A stretch of 64,000 nt of DNA from contig OW203762.1 in assembly GCA_934045905.1 (NCBI GenBank), positions 2,976,001-3,040,000 of the forward strand, in the 5' to 3' direction. Positions within the stretch are counted from its first letter, which is position 1; each line of letters starts with the position of its first letter. Positions 1 to 10,121 of the stretch are shown piece by piece. Both the position numbers and the translations under genes were made by a program. Under the pieces are notes generated by a model. It was not told where the DNA came from, ran no database searches, and saw only the letters and a list, made by a program, of their open reading frames with translations. This stretch comes from Leuctra nigra. Lineage: Eukaryota; Arthropoda; Insecta; Plecoptera; Leuctridae.

Positions 1-162
1 GGTGATTTCGAGATCATGGATGCGGAAGATGTCGCAGAAGAATCAGCGTCCGAGGAAGTACCTGAATCCGGGGATGAAGGGGAAGCAAAGACCAAGAAGA
101 CAAGAGGAGAGTCATCCAAGGCCGCGCATATGGCAAAAAAATGGGCTCGACGCCGCCAGTAG
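1..162 (+). CDS. Nucleoprotein-like EVE, unit 0 (3' end only)
   Basis: Codons 373-425 of the nucleoprotein-like gene, cut by the window edge. It reads in frame from base 1 to TAG at 160-162 and covers the acidic then basic C-terminal tail. It is the E390/S395 variant, as in the copy beside the full-length LINE. The rest lies outside the window. Confidence 0.8.
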   Translation, partial: GDFEIMDAEDVAEESASEEVPESGDEGEAKTKKTRGESSKAAHMAKKWARRRQ

Positions 163-352
163 CAGCGGAACTGGTGGAGGATAAGTCGACCCCGCAGCCC
201 GTGGGCACAAGAACCCGACTGAGAAAGCCTCATGTCACGCCACCTCACGATAAATAGAAGTAGGTGAACTAGCATAGCCCATATGGACCCGCTTGACGAC
301 ATTATTCGCATTACCATAATCGATCTACCAGACTTTGTACTTTTACATCTGA

Positions 353-387
<35 letters not shown>
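163..387 (+). other. Unit 0 nucleoprotein 3' UTR and poly(A)
   Basis: A 3' UTR of about 190 nt ends in AAT followed at once by a run of about 33 A (355-387). This unit reads CTGAAT where the others read CTCAAT before the A-run. It also lacks the GA that otherwise separates the A-run from GTGGCTGTGG. Confidence 0.7.
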
Positions 388-389
<2 letters not shown>

Positions 390-640
390 GGCTGTGGTTG
401 GCAGAGTGGCTGTGGTTGGCACGTTTTTTTTTAACACATCAGCTCTTCAAGATCTTCTTTGATACTGCATATTACGGAAGAGAAGATATTTGAAAGTGAG
501 CTGGATAATACAGTAAGCATCCCTCTCTATTTTAAATCTATTTGTTTCATTGAAAACCCTCTTTTGAGAAAAATTCAAGTGAAGTGAAGTTTGATTTGGA
601 TGTGTGGAATCGGATTTTATCATACTGTAAAAAATTGTCT

Positions 641-1108
641 ATGGACATGGCCACTGGGAGAAGAAACTCTGCCTCTTGTATGCTAGATATGAATCAAGGT
701 TCCTGCAATGAAGCAATTCAAAGCAGCCCTTCATCTCATAGCCCACCATTACCACCAACAAACACAGTTGCGGCAACCGAAGAAAATATTGCAAATATGA
801 GAACAAGACAGAGGTGGAATCAAGAGGAATACAGGGAACTAATGTGGTGTTATTTATACACAACTGAGAAGTACTTGTCGGGAATTTCACAGAGAACTTT
901 TCAAATATGGAGGCAACGCAATCCGTTGAATAGACCGTGTATGAATTCCAATAAATTAGCAACACAGCGCAGATACATAATGAAGACCAATAAGTTAACC
1001 CAGAGTGAACTAGAATTCATCAAGAAATCGGTTATGCAGGAAATTGCTATTGATTTTCCTGATAATGAAGCAGAGAACACAGAACAGATGCAGGCTATCA
1101 TAACATAA
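641..1108 (+). pseudogene. Truncated Dong/R4-like LINE ORF (N-terminal 155 aa), unit 0
   Basis: This is the 5' part of the LINE ORF seen complete at 50219-53830. The frame is open further upstream but the first ATG is here. It keeps the N-terminal domain with the Myb/SANT-like W-x-x-E-E motif (RQRWNQEEYRELMWCY). It leaves the full-length sequence after ...GGCTAT at 1098, adds Ile-Ile-Thr and stops. RT, zinc knuckle and endonuclease are absent. The LINE 5' UTR runs from 388 and starts with two copies of an 18-bp GTGGCTGTGGTTGGCA-type repeat. Ends MQAIIT. Confidence 0.75.
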
Positions 1109-2430
1109 ATCTATTAATTTTATCTAGCAGTTAAATTATCAAAACTTGAAATCGATGCATAAATGGGAAATACAGATAATATGAGGCAGGGGTGAAATTT
1201 ACAGCTCCCCTCCCCCCTCACCATCCACCATTTTAATGTTTGTGAATACTACATTTTATATTGAACTTATTTTGGATTTCGTTGCAATAAAGTAGGTAGT
1301 AACTTATATTTTCTTAATTTATTGTAATTAACATTTAAATGAATTCATCCCCTAACACCCTTACGACCCCTTTACGGTGATAGGTCACTCTAAATATAAA
1401 ACGAATATCGTAACAAGAATCTATGTAAATTTATCTATCGATTGAATGCTCAAAACTTAAAATCGCCCTGTAATTGTGAAAAATAGTAAATAGTAAGAAA
1501 AGGGTGAAATTTTACCACCCCTTACAAGTTTTGTTCCATATTAATTTTTTTATTTATTATTTGGACCTTGATAGAATTTATCGTACGTTAAGTGGTATGT
1601 TTTAATAGTACAGTTCTTTGAAATTAATAATTATATGAAACCATCCCTCAAACTTTGAACCCTTGACACCCCCTAACGGGGGTAGATATGAAACACCTCC
1701 TGGGGTCACAGCAAATGGTTATATTTTCTCTACAACATATCCAAAATATACGATTTTATCACCAAACCCCGAAATGTTTCGTTAAATGGCTCTAAGCAGC
1801 TCGACTATAGAGAAACCACGCCTACCGTAGCGGTGACGTCACGGAATCAGCCGCCTATGGGTTATATGGGAATAACTTTTGAACTAGAGCTCGTAGAGAC
1901 TTCCCGTTTTCGGCGTTGGACTTTTTAGAATGATTTGCACCTTTTATTTTAATGACAGGGGGCCTTTAAGTAGAGAGTTTCACTTTACTCTGTAGTTTTG
2001 CGAAGGAAAATAAGGTTTAGAACTTCATGATGTTTCAGCAACTTGTCTTCCATGTACACTCCCCCAAATAATAAACGGTACTCGAAAGAAAATGAATTGA
2101 CTGATTAAGGTTTGATGGCATCATCCCATGAAGTCAGTGCTAACGCATTATCTAAATCTTTTAGGTGAGCTCTGATTTCATTGATAATAACAAGGATTGA
2201 TTGTCAAGGAACCGGCCCAACAGCCAATACGTTTTGTACCAAGTACCGTTTATTATTTGGGGGAGTGTACCTACGTATATTTTTGCTATTAGAGACTAAT
2301 TATTGTCAATAATAATTTTCTATGTTTTATGTTTTATTTATCTCTTTTATGTTCTATGTTTGTGACTGTTCCGTGATGTCCAAAAATTTACCATATCACA
2401 CATTGTGAAATCCTGTATTCTGTTGTTGAT
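1099..2430 (+). repeat. Non-coding unit tail, unit 0
   Basis: AT-rich, with no credible gene. It opens with two imperfect direct repeats of about 310 bp (from ~1108 and ~1418), both containing AAAACTT-AAATCG, GGGTGAAATTT and CCCCTAAC-type blocks. A GTGACGTCAC palindrome lies at 1833-1842, and the MITE-like element at 2057-2267. The end, ...TTGTTGATAAATAAATAAT, runs into TAA repeats like the 3' end of a non-LTR element, so part of the tail may be a fossil LINE or SINE 3' end (inference). Confidence 0.7.
2057..2267. mobile_element. MITE-like element with 26-bp perfect TIRs (unit 0)
   Basis: The terminal inverted repeats start CACTCCCCCAAATAATAAAC and match perfectly over 26 bp. They are flanked by TA on both sides (2055-2056 and 2268-2269), as expected for a Tc1/mariner-type TA target duplication. 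Total length is 211 bp with no ORF, so it is non-autonomous. The same copy occurs at the same place in every unit tail, so it inserted before the array amplified. The superfamily is inferred only from the TA flank. Confidence 0.65.
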
Positions 2431-2435
2431 AAATA

Positions 2436-2502
<67 letters not shown>
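2431..2502. repeat. Strand-switched microsatellite (AAT)n(ATT)n
   Basis: About 40 bp of TAA repeats switch to about 30 bp of ATT repeats with no spacer, making a near-perfect palindrome at the unit boundary. It joins the LINE-like TAA end of one unit to the leader of the next nucleoprotein gene. Confidence 0.9.
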
Positions 2503-2639
2503 GGGGCGGTTACCCTTCGCGGAATTTGGCGGTTACCCTTCGCGGAATTTGGCGGTTACCCTTCGCGGAATTCGGTGCACCCAAGAGTTAAAGTCTTTTG
2601 ACTATCCTTTAAATCTTGCTTGTCATTGATTCGATTGTT
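2503..2639 (+). promoter_or_regulatory. Nucleoprotein leader with three 23-bp repeats
   Basis: A 23-bp unit starting GGCGGTTACCCTTCGCGG occurs three times and is followed by GGTGCACC and about 60 nt of AT-rich leader to the ATG. The block CCTTCGCGGAA...GGTGCACC and the downstream TCTTGCTTGT also occur ahead of the diverged gene at 47486, so they belong to the gene's 5' leader. It could be the viral mRNA 5' end; promoter activity is unproven. Units 2, 3, 4, 5, 7, 9 and 11 have two repeats; units 1, 6, 8, 10, 12 and 13 have three. Confidence 0.6.
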
Positions 2640-3917
2640 ATGTCTCTAGCTCTTTCGTTACCAGATCTCAACGGCGACTTCGAAGCCGGAATCGCCGTCG
2701 GAACCGACCCTGACCTCGCAGACAACAAGAAGCTAGGTCTCCATCTAGGATTGGGCAAGGCCGGGATGGTAGAATCGGGCGTCATTAGCGCGTACCATAT
2801 TGCAAAATCCATACCGGGGGTATCTGAGAAAGGGATAGAACTGTGCGTGAATGCAGCTAGGGCCATTACCCATTTCGATCTCATCGGCGAGGTTAACAGG
2901 TCTCCAGCATCTTCATGGGTAAAAACGGGTACAATGCCGACTGTCGACGCAGGGGATTCCGCCAAGATCAAAGCCATTGTCACGGACGATGCCACCCTCA
3001 GGGCTGCAACGATGGTCATGGCTACAAAGGCCAACTGGTGGGTCAGTAACCATCACACCGGCCAAGGGGATCTCATTGGCTATGCCAAGAAAGTCGCTGA
3101 TATCTACTATCCGGACCTGACGGGTAGAAGCGGAGAGGGTCTTAGCATTATTCACATGGTGGGTCATTGGGCCGACACTCGTGTTGTCTTACAGCTCGCG
3201 CACATCCGCGGCATCAAGGATGTTGAACCACTGTTCCCTGCTGTTAACAACTCTAGGAAGCTCTCTTTCACATCCGATGCGTTACTCCGCTTCCAGTCGG
3301 CACCTGCAGGTACTCACATGCTGGCTATTGCGCACGCCTGCCTAAAAAGAATGGCAAAGAACAACATCGGTAGCGTCTGCCCTGGCGTAGCTTCCATGCT
3401 CTCTATCATCCAACGTTACAGGGAAGTCATGTCTGATCCAGCCAAGTACCATGTAGGTGCCCTCTTCTTGACCGGCAGCAAGAACCCGCACGACTGTCAG
3501 TCGGAAGGATCCCAAGTATTGGGCAGGCTAGGGACGTACATCAAGAATCTGGCGCCCCTCTCGTCTCTCAAGAAGTCTCCCCACATGGCAGACGACAAAA
3601 TCTCCTCGTACGAAGATTATGATGTCGCCTGGGACAACTTCCTGCGGTCCTACAAGAATGCTGCGGCGCGCAACACAGAGATGGCACAGGAGTACCTCAC
3701 CTCCGGGAAGGCTGACGCTGATGCGCTGGAAGAAATCAACAGGGAGTTCGCTATGGGTGATTTCGAGATCATGGATGCGGAAGATGTCGCAGAAGAATCA
3801 GCGTCCAAAGAAGTACCTGAACCCGGGGATGAAGGGGAAGCAAAGACCAAGAAGACAAGAGGAGAGTCATCCAAGGCCGCGCATATGGCAAAAAAATGGG
3901 CTCGACGCCGCCAGTAG
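2640..3917 (+). CDS. Viral nucleoprotein-like protein (EVE), unit 1
   Basis: Intronless gene for 425 aa from the first ATG (the frame is open a little upstream without an ATG). The fold appears mostly helical. A conserved-looking core at residues 128-150 contains NWWVSNHHTGQG, followed by IIHMVGHWADTR at about 170-181 and SAPAGTHMLAIAHACLKR at about 220-237. Residues 370-400 are acidic and likely disordered, and the last 25 are basic (KTKK...KKWARRRQ), NLS- or RNA-binding-like. Length, intronless layout and a poly(A) just after the 3' UTR fit a captured mRNA of a negative-strand RNA virus. My best family guess is Chuviridae-like nucleoprotein, by recognition rather than search. Such proteins coat genomic RNA. 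Variant K390/P395, three leader repeats. A captured host mRNA is the alternative. Confidence 0.65.
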   Translation: MSLALSLPDLNGDFEAGIAVGTDPDLADNKKLGLHLGLGKAGMVESGVISAYHIAKSIPGVSEKGIELCVNAARAITHFDLIGEVNRSPASSWVKTGTMPTVDAGDSAKIKAIVTDDATLRAATMVMATKANWWVSNHHTGQGDLIGYAKKVADIYYPDLTGRSGEGLSIIHMVGHWADTRVVLQLAHIRGIKDVEPLFPAVNNSRKLSFTSDALLRFQSAPAGTHMLAIAHACLKRMAKNNIGSVCPGVASMLSIIQRYREVMSDPAKYHVGALFLTGSKNPHDCQSEGSQVLGRLGTYIKNLAPLSSLKKSPHMADDKISSYEDYDVAWDNFLRSYKNAAARNTEMAQEYLTSGKADADALEEINREFAMGDFEIMDAEDVAEESASKEVPEPGDEGEAKTKKTRGESSKAAHMAKKWARRRQ

Positions 3918-4107
3918 CAGCGGAACTGGTGGAGGATAAGTCGACCCCGCAGCCCGTGGGCACAAGAACCCGACTGAGAAAGCCTCATGTCACGCCACCT
4001 CACGATAAATAGAAGTAGGTGAACTAGCATAGCCCATATGGACCCGCTTGACGACATTATTCGCATTACCATAATCGATCTACCAGACTTTGTACTTTTA
4101 CATCTCA

Positions 4108-4138
<31 letters not shown>
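3918..4138 (+). other. Nucleoprotein 3' UTR and 29-nt poly(A), unit 1
   Basis: The 192-nt UTR ends ...CATCTCAAT followed directly by a pure A-run (4110-4138). No AATAAA lies 10-30 nt upstream, so the tail does not look like host cleavage and polyadenylation. It resembles poly(A) made by polymerase stuttering at a viral gene end. The next base begins the LINE 5' end. Confidence 0.6.
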
Positions 4139-4141
<3 letters not shown>

Positions 4142-4394
4142 TGGCTGTGGTTGGCAGAGTGGCTGTGGTTGGCACGTTTTTTTTTTAACACATCAGCTCT
4201 TCAAGATCTTCTTTGATACTGCATATTACGGAAGAGAAGATATTTGAAAGTGAGCTGGATAATACAGTAAGCATCCCTCTCTATTTTAAATCTATTTGTT
4301 TCATTGAAAACCCTCTTTTGAGAAAAATTCAAGTGAAGTGAAGTTTGATTTGGATGTGTGGAATCGGATTTTATCATACTGTAAAAAATTGTCT

Positions 4395-4862
4395 ATGGAC
4401 ATGGCCACTGGGAGAAGAAACTCTGCCTCTTGTATGCTAGATATGAATCAAGGTTCCTGCAATGAAGCAATTCAAAGCAGCCCTTCATCTCATAGCCCAC
4501 CATTACCACCAACAAACACAGTTGCGGCAACCGAAGAAAATATTGCAAATATGAGAACAAGACAGAGGTGGAATCAAGAGGAATACAGGGAACTAATGTG
4601 GTGTTATTTATACACAACTGAGAAGTACTTGTCGGGAATTTCACAGAGAACTTTTCAAATATGGAGGCAACGCAATCCGTTGAATAGACCGTGTATGAAT
4701 TCCAATAAATTAGCAACACAGCGCAGATACATAATGAAGACCAATAAGTTAACCCAGAGTGAACTAGAATTCATCAAGAAATCGGTTATGCAGGAAATTG
4801 CTATTGATTTTCCTGATAATGAAGCAGAGAACACAGAACAGATGCAGGCTATCATAACATAA
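4395..4862 (+). pseudogene. Truncated Dong/R4-like LINE ORF, unit 1
   Basis: Same 155-aa N-terminal remnant as in unit 0, ending MQAIIT. The LINE 5' end starts at 4139 with two copies of GAGTGGCTGTGGTTGGCA. Confidence 0.75.
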
Positions 4863-6184
4863 ATCTATTAATTTTATCTAGCAGTTAAATTATCAAAACT
4901 TGAAATCGATGCATAAATGGGAAATACAGATAATATGAGGCAGGGGTGAAATTTACAGCTCCCCTCCCCCCTCACCATCCACCATTTTAATGTTTGTGAA
5001 TACTACATTTTATATTGAACTTATTTTGGATTTCGTTGCAATAAAGTAGGTAGTAACTTATATTTTCTTAATTTATTGTAATTAACATTTAAATGAATTC
5101 ATCCCCTAACACCCTTACGACCCCTTTACGGTGATAGGTCACTCTAAATATAAAACGAATATCGTAACAAGAATCTATGTAAATTTATCTATCGATTGAA
5201 TGCTCAAAACTTAAAATCGCCCTGTAATTGTGAAAAATAGTAAATAGTAAGAAAAGGGTGAAATTTTACCACCCCTTACAAGTTTTGTTCCATATTAATT
5301 TTTTTATTTATTATTTGGACCTTGATAGAATTTATCGTACGTTAAGTGGTATGTTTTAATAGTACAGTTCTTTGAAATTAATAATTATATGAAACCATCC
5401 CTCAAACTTTGAACCCTTGACACCCCCTAACGGGGGTAGATATGAAACACCTCCTGGGGTCACAGCAAATGGTTATATTTTCTCTACAACATATCCAAAA
5501 TATACGATTTTATCACCAAACCCCGAAATGTTTCGTTAAATGGCTCTAAGCAGCTCGACTATAGAGAAACCACGCCTACCGTAGCGGTGACGTCACGGAA
5601 TCAGCCGCCTATGGGTTATATGGGAATAACTTTTGAACTAGAGCTCGTAGAGACTTCCCGTTTTCGGCGTTGGACTTTTTAGAATGATTTGCACCTTTTA
5701 TTTTAATGACAGGGGGCCTTTAAGTAGAGAGTTTCACTTTACTCTGTAGTTTTGCGAAGGAAAATAAGGTTTAGAACTTCATGATGTTTCAGCAACTTGT
5801 CTTCCATGTACACTCCCCCAAATAATAAACGGTACTCGAAAGAAAATGAATTGACTGATTAAGGTTTGATGGCATCATCCCATGAAGTCAGTGCTAACGC
5901 ATTATCTAAATCTTTTAGGTGAGCTCTGATTTCATTGATAATAACAAGGATTGATTGTCAAGGAACCGGCCCAACAGCCAATACGTTTTGTACCAAGTAC
6001 CGTTTATTATTTGGGGGAGTGTACCTACGTATATTTTTGCTATTAGAGACTAATTATTGTCAATAATAATTTTCTATGTTTTATGTTTTATTTATCTCTT
6101 TTATGTTCTATGTTTGTGACTGTTCCGTGATGTCCAAAAATTTACCATATCACACATTGTGAAATCCTGTATTCTGTTGTTGAT
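4853..6184 (+). repeat. Non-coding unit tail, unit 1
   Basis: Tail as in unit 0. The MITE copy lies at 5811-6021. No gene seen. Confidence 0.7.
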
Positions 6185-6189
6185 AAATA

Positions 6190-6259
<70 letters not shown>

Positions 6260-6262
6260 TTA
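6185..6262. repeat. Strand-switched microsatellite (AAT)n(ATT)n
   Basis: Longer TAA arm (about 50 bp) than ATT arm (about 27 bp). Confidence 0.9.
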
Positions 6263-6376
6263 GGGGCGGTTACCCTTCGCGGAATTTGGCGGTTACCCTT
6301 CGCGGAATTCGGTGCACCCAAGAGTTAAAGTCTTTTGACTATCCTTTAAATCTTGCTTGTCATTGATTCGATTGTT

Positions 6377-7654
6377 ATGTCTCTAGCTCTTTCGTTACCA
6401 GATCTCAACGGCGACTTCGAAGCCGGAATCGCCGTCGGAACCGACCCTTACCTCGCAGACAACAAGAAGCTAGGTCTCCATCTAGGATTGGGCAAGGCCG
6501 GGATGGTAGAATCGGGCGTCATTAGCGCGTACCATATTGCAAAATCCATACCGGGGGTATCTGAGAAAGGGATAGAACTGTGCGTGAATGCAGCTAGGGC
6601 CATTACCCATTTCGATCTCATCGGCGAGGTTAACAGGTCTCCAGCATCTTCATGGGTAAAAACGGGTACAATGCCGACTGTCGACGCAGGGGATTCCGCC
6701 AAGATCAAAGCCATTGTCACGGACGATGCCACCCTCAGGGCTGCAACGATGGTCATGGCTACAAAGGCCAACTGGTGGGTCAGTAACCATCACACCGGCC
6801 AAGGGGATCTCATTGGCTATGCCAAGAAAGTCGCTGATATCTACTATCCGGACCTGACGGGTAGAAGCGGAGAGGGTCTTAGCATTATTCACATGGTGGG
6901 TCATTGGGCCGACACTCGTGTTGTCTTACAGCTCGCGCACATCCGCGGCATCAAGGATGTTGAACCACTGTTCCCTGCTGTTAACAACTCTAGGAAGCTC
7001 TCTTTCACATCCGATGCGTTACTCCGCTTCCAGTCGGCGCCTGCAGGTACTCACATGCTGGCTATTGCGCACGCCTGCCTAAAAAGAATGGCAAAGAACA
7101 ACATCGGTAGCGTCTGCCCTGGCGTAGCTTCCATGCTCTCTATCATCCAACGTTACAGGGAAGTCATGTCTGATCCAGCCAAGTACCATGTAGGTGCCCT
7201 CTTCTTGACCGGCAGCAAGAACCCGCACGACTGTCAGTCGGAAGGATCCCAAGTATTGGGCAGGCTAGGGACGTACATCAAGAATCTGGCGCCCCTCTCG
7301 TCTCTCAAGAAGTCTCCCCACATGGCAGACGACAAAATCTCCTCGTACGAAGATTATGATGTCGCCTGGGACAACTTCCTGCGGTCCTACAAGAATGCTG
7401 CGGCGCGCAACACAGAGATGGCACAGGAGTACCTCACCTCCGGGAAGGCTGACGCTGATGCGCTGGAAGAAATCAACAGGGAGTTCGCTATGGGTGATTT
7501 CGAGATCATGGATGCGGAAGATGTCGCAGAAGAATCAGCGTCCAAAGAAGTACCTGAACCCGGGGATGAAGGGGAAGCAAAGACCAAGAAGACAAGAGGA
7601 GAGTCATCCAAGGCCGCGCATATGGCAAAAAAATGGGCTCGACGCCGCCAGTAG
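6377..7654 (+). CDS. Viral nucleoprotein-like protein (EVE), unit 2
   Basis: Intact 425 aa. The only copy with Asp25 changed to Tyr. K390/P395 variant; two leader repeats (block starts 6263). Poly(A) at 7847-7883, 37 nt. Confidence 0.65.
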   Translation: MSLALSLPDLNGDFEAGIAVGTDPYLADNKKLGLHLGLGKAGMVESGVISAYHIAKSIPGVSEKGIELCVNAARAITHFDLIGEVNRSPASSWVKTGTMPTVDAGDSAKIKAIVTDDATLRAATMVMATKANWWVSNHHTGQGDLIGYAKKVADIYYPDLTGRSGEGLSIIHMVGHWADTRVVLQLAHIRGIKDVEPLFPAVNNSRKLSFTSDALLRFQSAPAGTHMLAIAHACLKRMAKNNIGSVCPGVASMLSIIQRYREVMSDPAKYHVGALFLTGSKNPHDCQSEGSQVLGRLGTYIKNLAPLSSLKKSPHMADDKISSYEDYDVAWDNFLRSYKNAAARNTEMAQEYLTSGKADADALEEINREFAMGDFEIMDAEDVAEESASKEVPEPGDEGEAKTKKTRGESSKAAHMAKKWARRRQ

Positions 7655-7844
7655 CAGCGGAACTGGTGGAGGATAAGTCGACCCCGCAGCCCGTGGGCAC
7701 AAGAACCCGACTGAGAAAGCCTCATGTCACGCCACCTCACGATAAATAGAAGTAGGTGAACTAGCATAGCCCATATGGACCCGCTTGACGACATTATTCG
7801 CATTACCATAATCGATCTACCAGACTTTGTACTTTTACATCTCA

Positions 7845-7886
<42 letters not shown>

Positions 7887-8139
7887 TGGCTGTGGTTGGC
7901 AGAGTGGCTGTGGTTGGCACGTTTTTTTTTTAACACATCAGCTCTTCAAGATCTTCTTTGATACTGCATATTACGGAAGAGAAGATATTTGAAAGTGAGC
8001 TGGATAATACAGTAAGCATCCCTCTCTATTTTAAATCTATTTGTTTCATTGAAAACCCTCTTTTGAGAAAAATTCAAGTGAAGTGAAGTTTGATTTGGAT
8101 GTGTGGAATCGGATTTTATCATACTGTAAAAAATTGTCT

Positions 8140-8607
8140 ATGGACATGGCCACTGGGAGAAGAAACTCTGCCTCTTGTATGCTAGATATGAATCAAGGTT
8201 CCTGCAATGAAGCAATTCAAAGCAGCCCTTCATCTCATAGCCCACCATTACCACCAACAAACACAGTTGCGGCAACCGAAGAAAATATTGCAAATATGAG
8301 AACAAGACAGAGGTGGAATCAAGAGGAATACAGGGAACTAATGTGGTGTTATTTATACACAACTGAGAAGTACTTGTCGGGAATTTCACAGAGAACTTTT
8401 CAAATATGGAGGCAACGCAATCCGTTGAATAGACCGTGTATGAATTCCAATAAATTAGCAACACAGCGCAGATACATAATGAAGACCAATAAGTTAACCC
8501 AGAGTGAACTAGAATTCATCAAGAAATCGGTTATGCAGGAAATTGCTATTGATTTTCCTGATAATGAAGCAGAGAACACAGAACAGATGCAGACTATCAT
8601 AACATAA
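8140..8607 (+). pseudogene. Truncated Dong/R4-like LINE ORF, unit 2
   Basis: 155 aa, with the end changed to MQTIIT (Ala to Thr), a variant shared with units 4 and 6 only. LINE 5' end starts at 7884. Confidence 0.75.
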
Positions 8608-9929
8608 ATCTATTAATTTTATCTAGCAGTTAAATTATCAAAACTTGAAATCGATGCATAAATGGGAAATACAGATAATATGAGGCAGGGGTGAAATTTA
8701 CAGCTCCCCTCCCCCATCACCATCCACCATTTTAATGTTTGTGAATACTACATTTTATATTGAACTTATTTTGGATTTCGTTGCAATAAAGTAGGTAGTA
8801 ACTTATATTTTCTTAATTTATTGTAATTAACATTTAAATGAATTCATCCCCTAACACCCTTACGACCCCTTTACGGTGATAGGTCACTCTAAATATAAAA
8901 CGAATATCGTAACAAGAATCTATGTAAATTTATCTATCGATTGAATGCTCAAAACTTAAAATCGCCCTGTAATTGTGAAAAATAGTAAATAGTAAGAAAA
9001 GGGTGAAATTTTACCACCCCTTACAAGTTTTGTTCCATATTAATTTTTTTATTTATTATTTGGACCTTGATAGAATTTATCGTACGTTAAGTGGTATGTT
9101 TTAATAGTACAGTTCTTTGAAATTAATAATTATATGAAACCATCCCTCAAACTTTGAACCCTTGACACCCCCTAACGGGGGTAGATATGAAACACCTCCT
9201 GGGGTCACAGCAAATGGTTATATTTTCTCTACAACATATCCAAAATATACGATTTTATCACCAAACCCCGAAATGTTTCGTTAAATGGCTCTAAGCAGCT
9301 CGACTATAGAGAAACCACGCCTACCGTAGCGGTGACGTCACGGAATCAGCCGCCTTTGGGTTATATGGGAATAACTTTTGAACTAGAGCTCGTAGAGACT
9401 TCCCGTTTTCGGCGTTGGACTTTTTAGAATGATTTGCACCTTTTATTTTAATGACAGGGGGCCTTTAAGTAGAGAGTTTCACTTTACTCTGTAGTTTTGC
9501 GAAGGAAAATAAGGTTTAGAACTTCATGATGTTTCAGCAACTTGTCTTCCATGTACACTCCCCCAAATAATAAACGGTACTCGAAAGAAAATGAATTGAC
9601 TGATTAAGGTTTGATGGCATCATCCCATGAAGTCAGTGCTAACGCATTATCTAAATCTTTTAGGTGAGCTCTGATTTCATTGATAATAACAAGGATTGAT
9701 TGTCAAGGAACCGGCCCAACAGCCAATACGTTTTGTACCAAGTACCGTTTATTATTTGGGGGAGTGTACCTACGTATATTTTTGCTATTAGAGACTAATT
9801 ATTGTCAATAATAATTTTCTATGTTTTATGTTTTATTTATCTCTTTTATGTTCTATGTTTGTGACTGTTCCGTGATGTCCAAAAATTTACCATATCACAC
9901 ATTGTGAAATCCTGTATTCTGTTGTTGAT
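8598..9929 (+). repeat. Non-coding unit tail, unit 2
   Basis: Tail as in unit 0, with MITE at 9556-9766. It carries CCCCCATCACC near 8712, shared with unit 6, and a private CCTTTGGG near 9355. Confidence 0.7.
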
Positions 9930-9934
9930 AAATA

Positions 9935-10004
<70 letters not shown>

Positions 10005-10007
10005 TTA
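9930..10007. repeat. Strand-switched microsatellite (AAT)n(ATT)n
   Basis: TAA arm followed directly by ATT arm at the unit boundary. Confidence 0.9.
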
Positions 10008-10121
10008 GGGGCGGTTACCCTTCGCGGAATTTGGCGGTTACCCTTCGCGGAATTCGGTGCACCCAAGAGTTAAAGTCTTTTGACTATCCTTTAAATCTTG
10101 CTTGTCATTGATTCGATTGTT

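Noticed and set aside
2616..2640. Longer nucleoprotein and LINE frames opened by TTG or GTG
   Set aside because: This is eukaryotic or viral mRNA, so the first ATG was taken (2640 and equivalents, 47486, 50219).
2640..3917. Ordinary host multigene family
   Set aside because: No introns, a poly(A) at the 3' end of each copy, fusion to a LINE 5' end and nucleoprotein-like sequence fit a captured viral mRNA better. A host mRNA retrocopy remains the alternative.
3619..3939. Overlapping + strand frame of 106 codons inside the nucleoprotein C-terminal region
   Set aside because: Low-complexity, Arg/Ser-rich +1 shadow. I cannot exclude an overlapping viral accessory ORF, but nothing supports one.
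3650..4108. Minus-strand frames of 141-180 codons opposite the nucleoprotein gene, repeated in each unit
   Set aside because: Shadows of the GC-richer coding strand. They run through the UTR and poly(A) as poly-Phe, have no recognisable domain and vary in length with the A-run.
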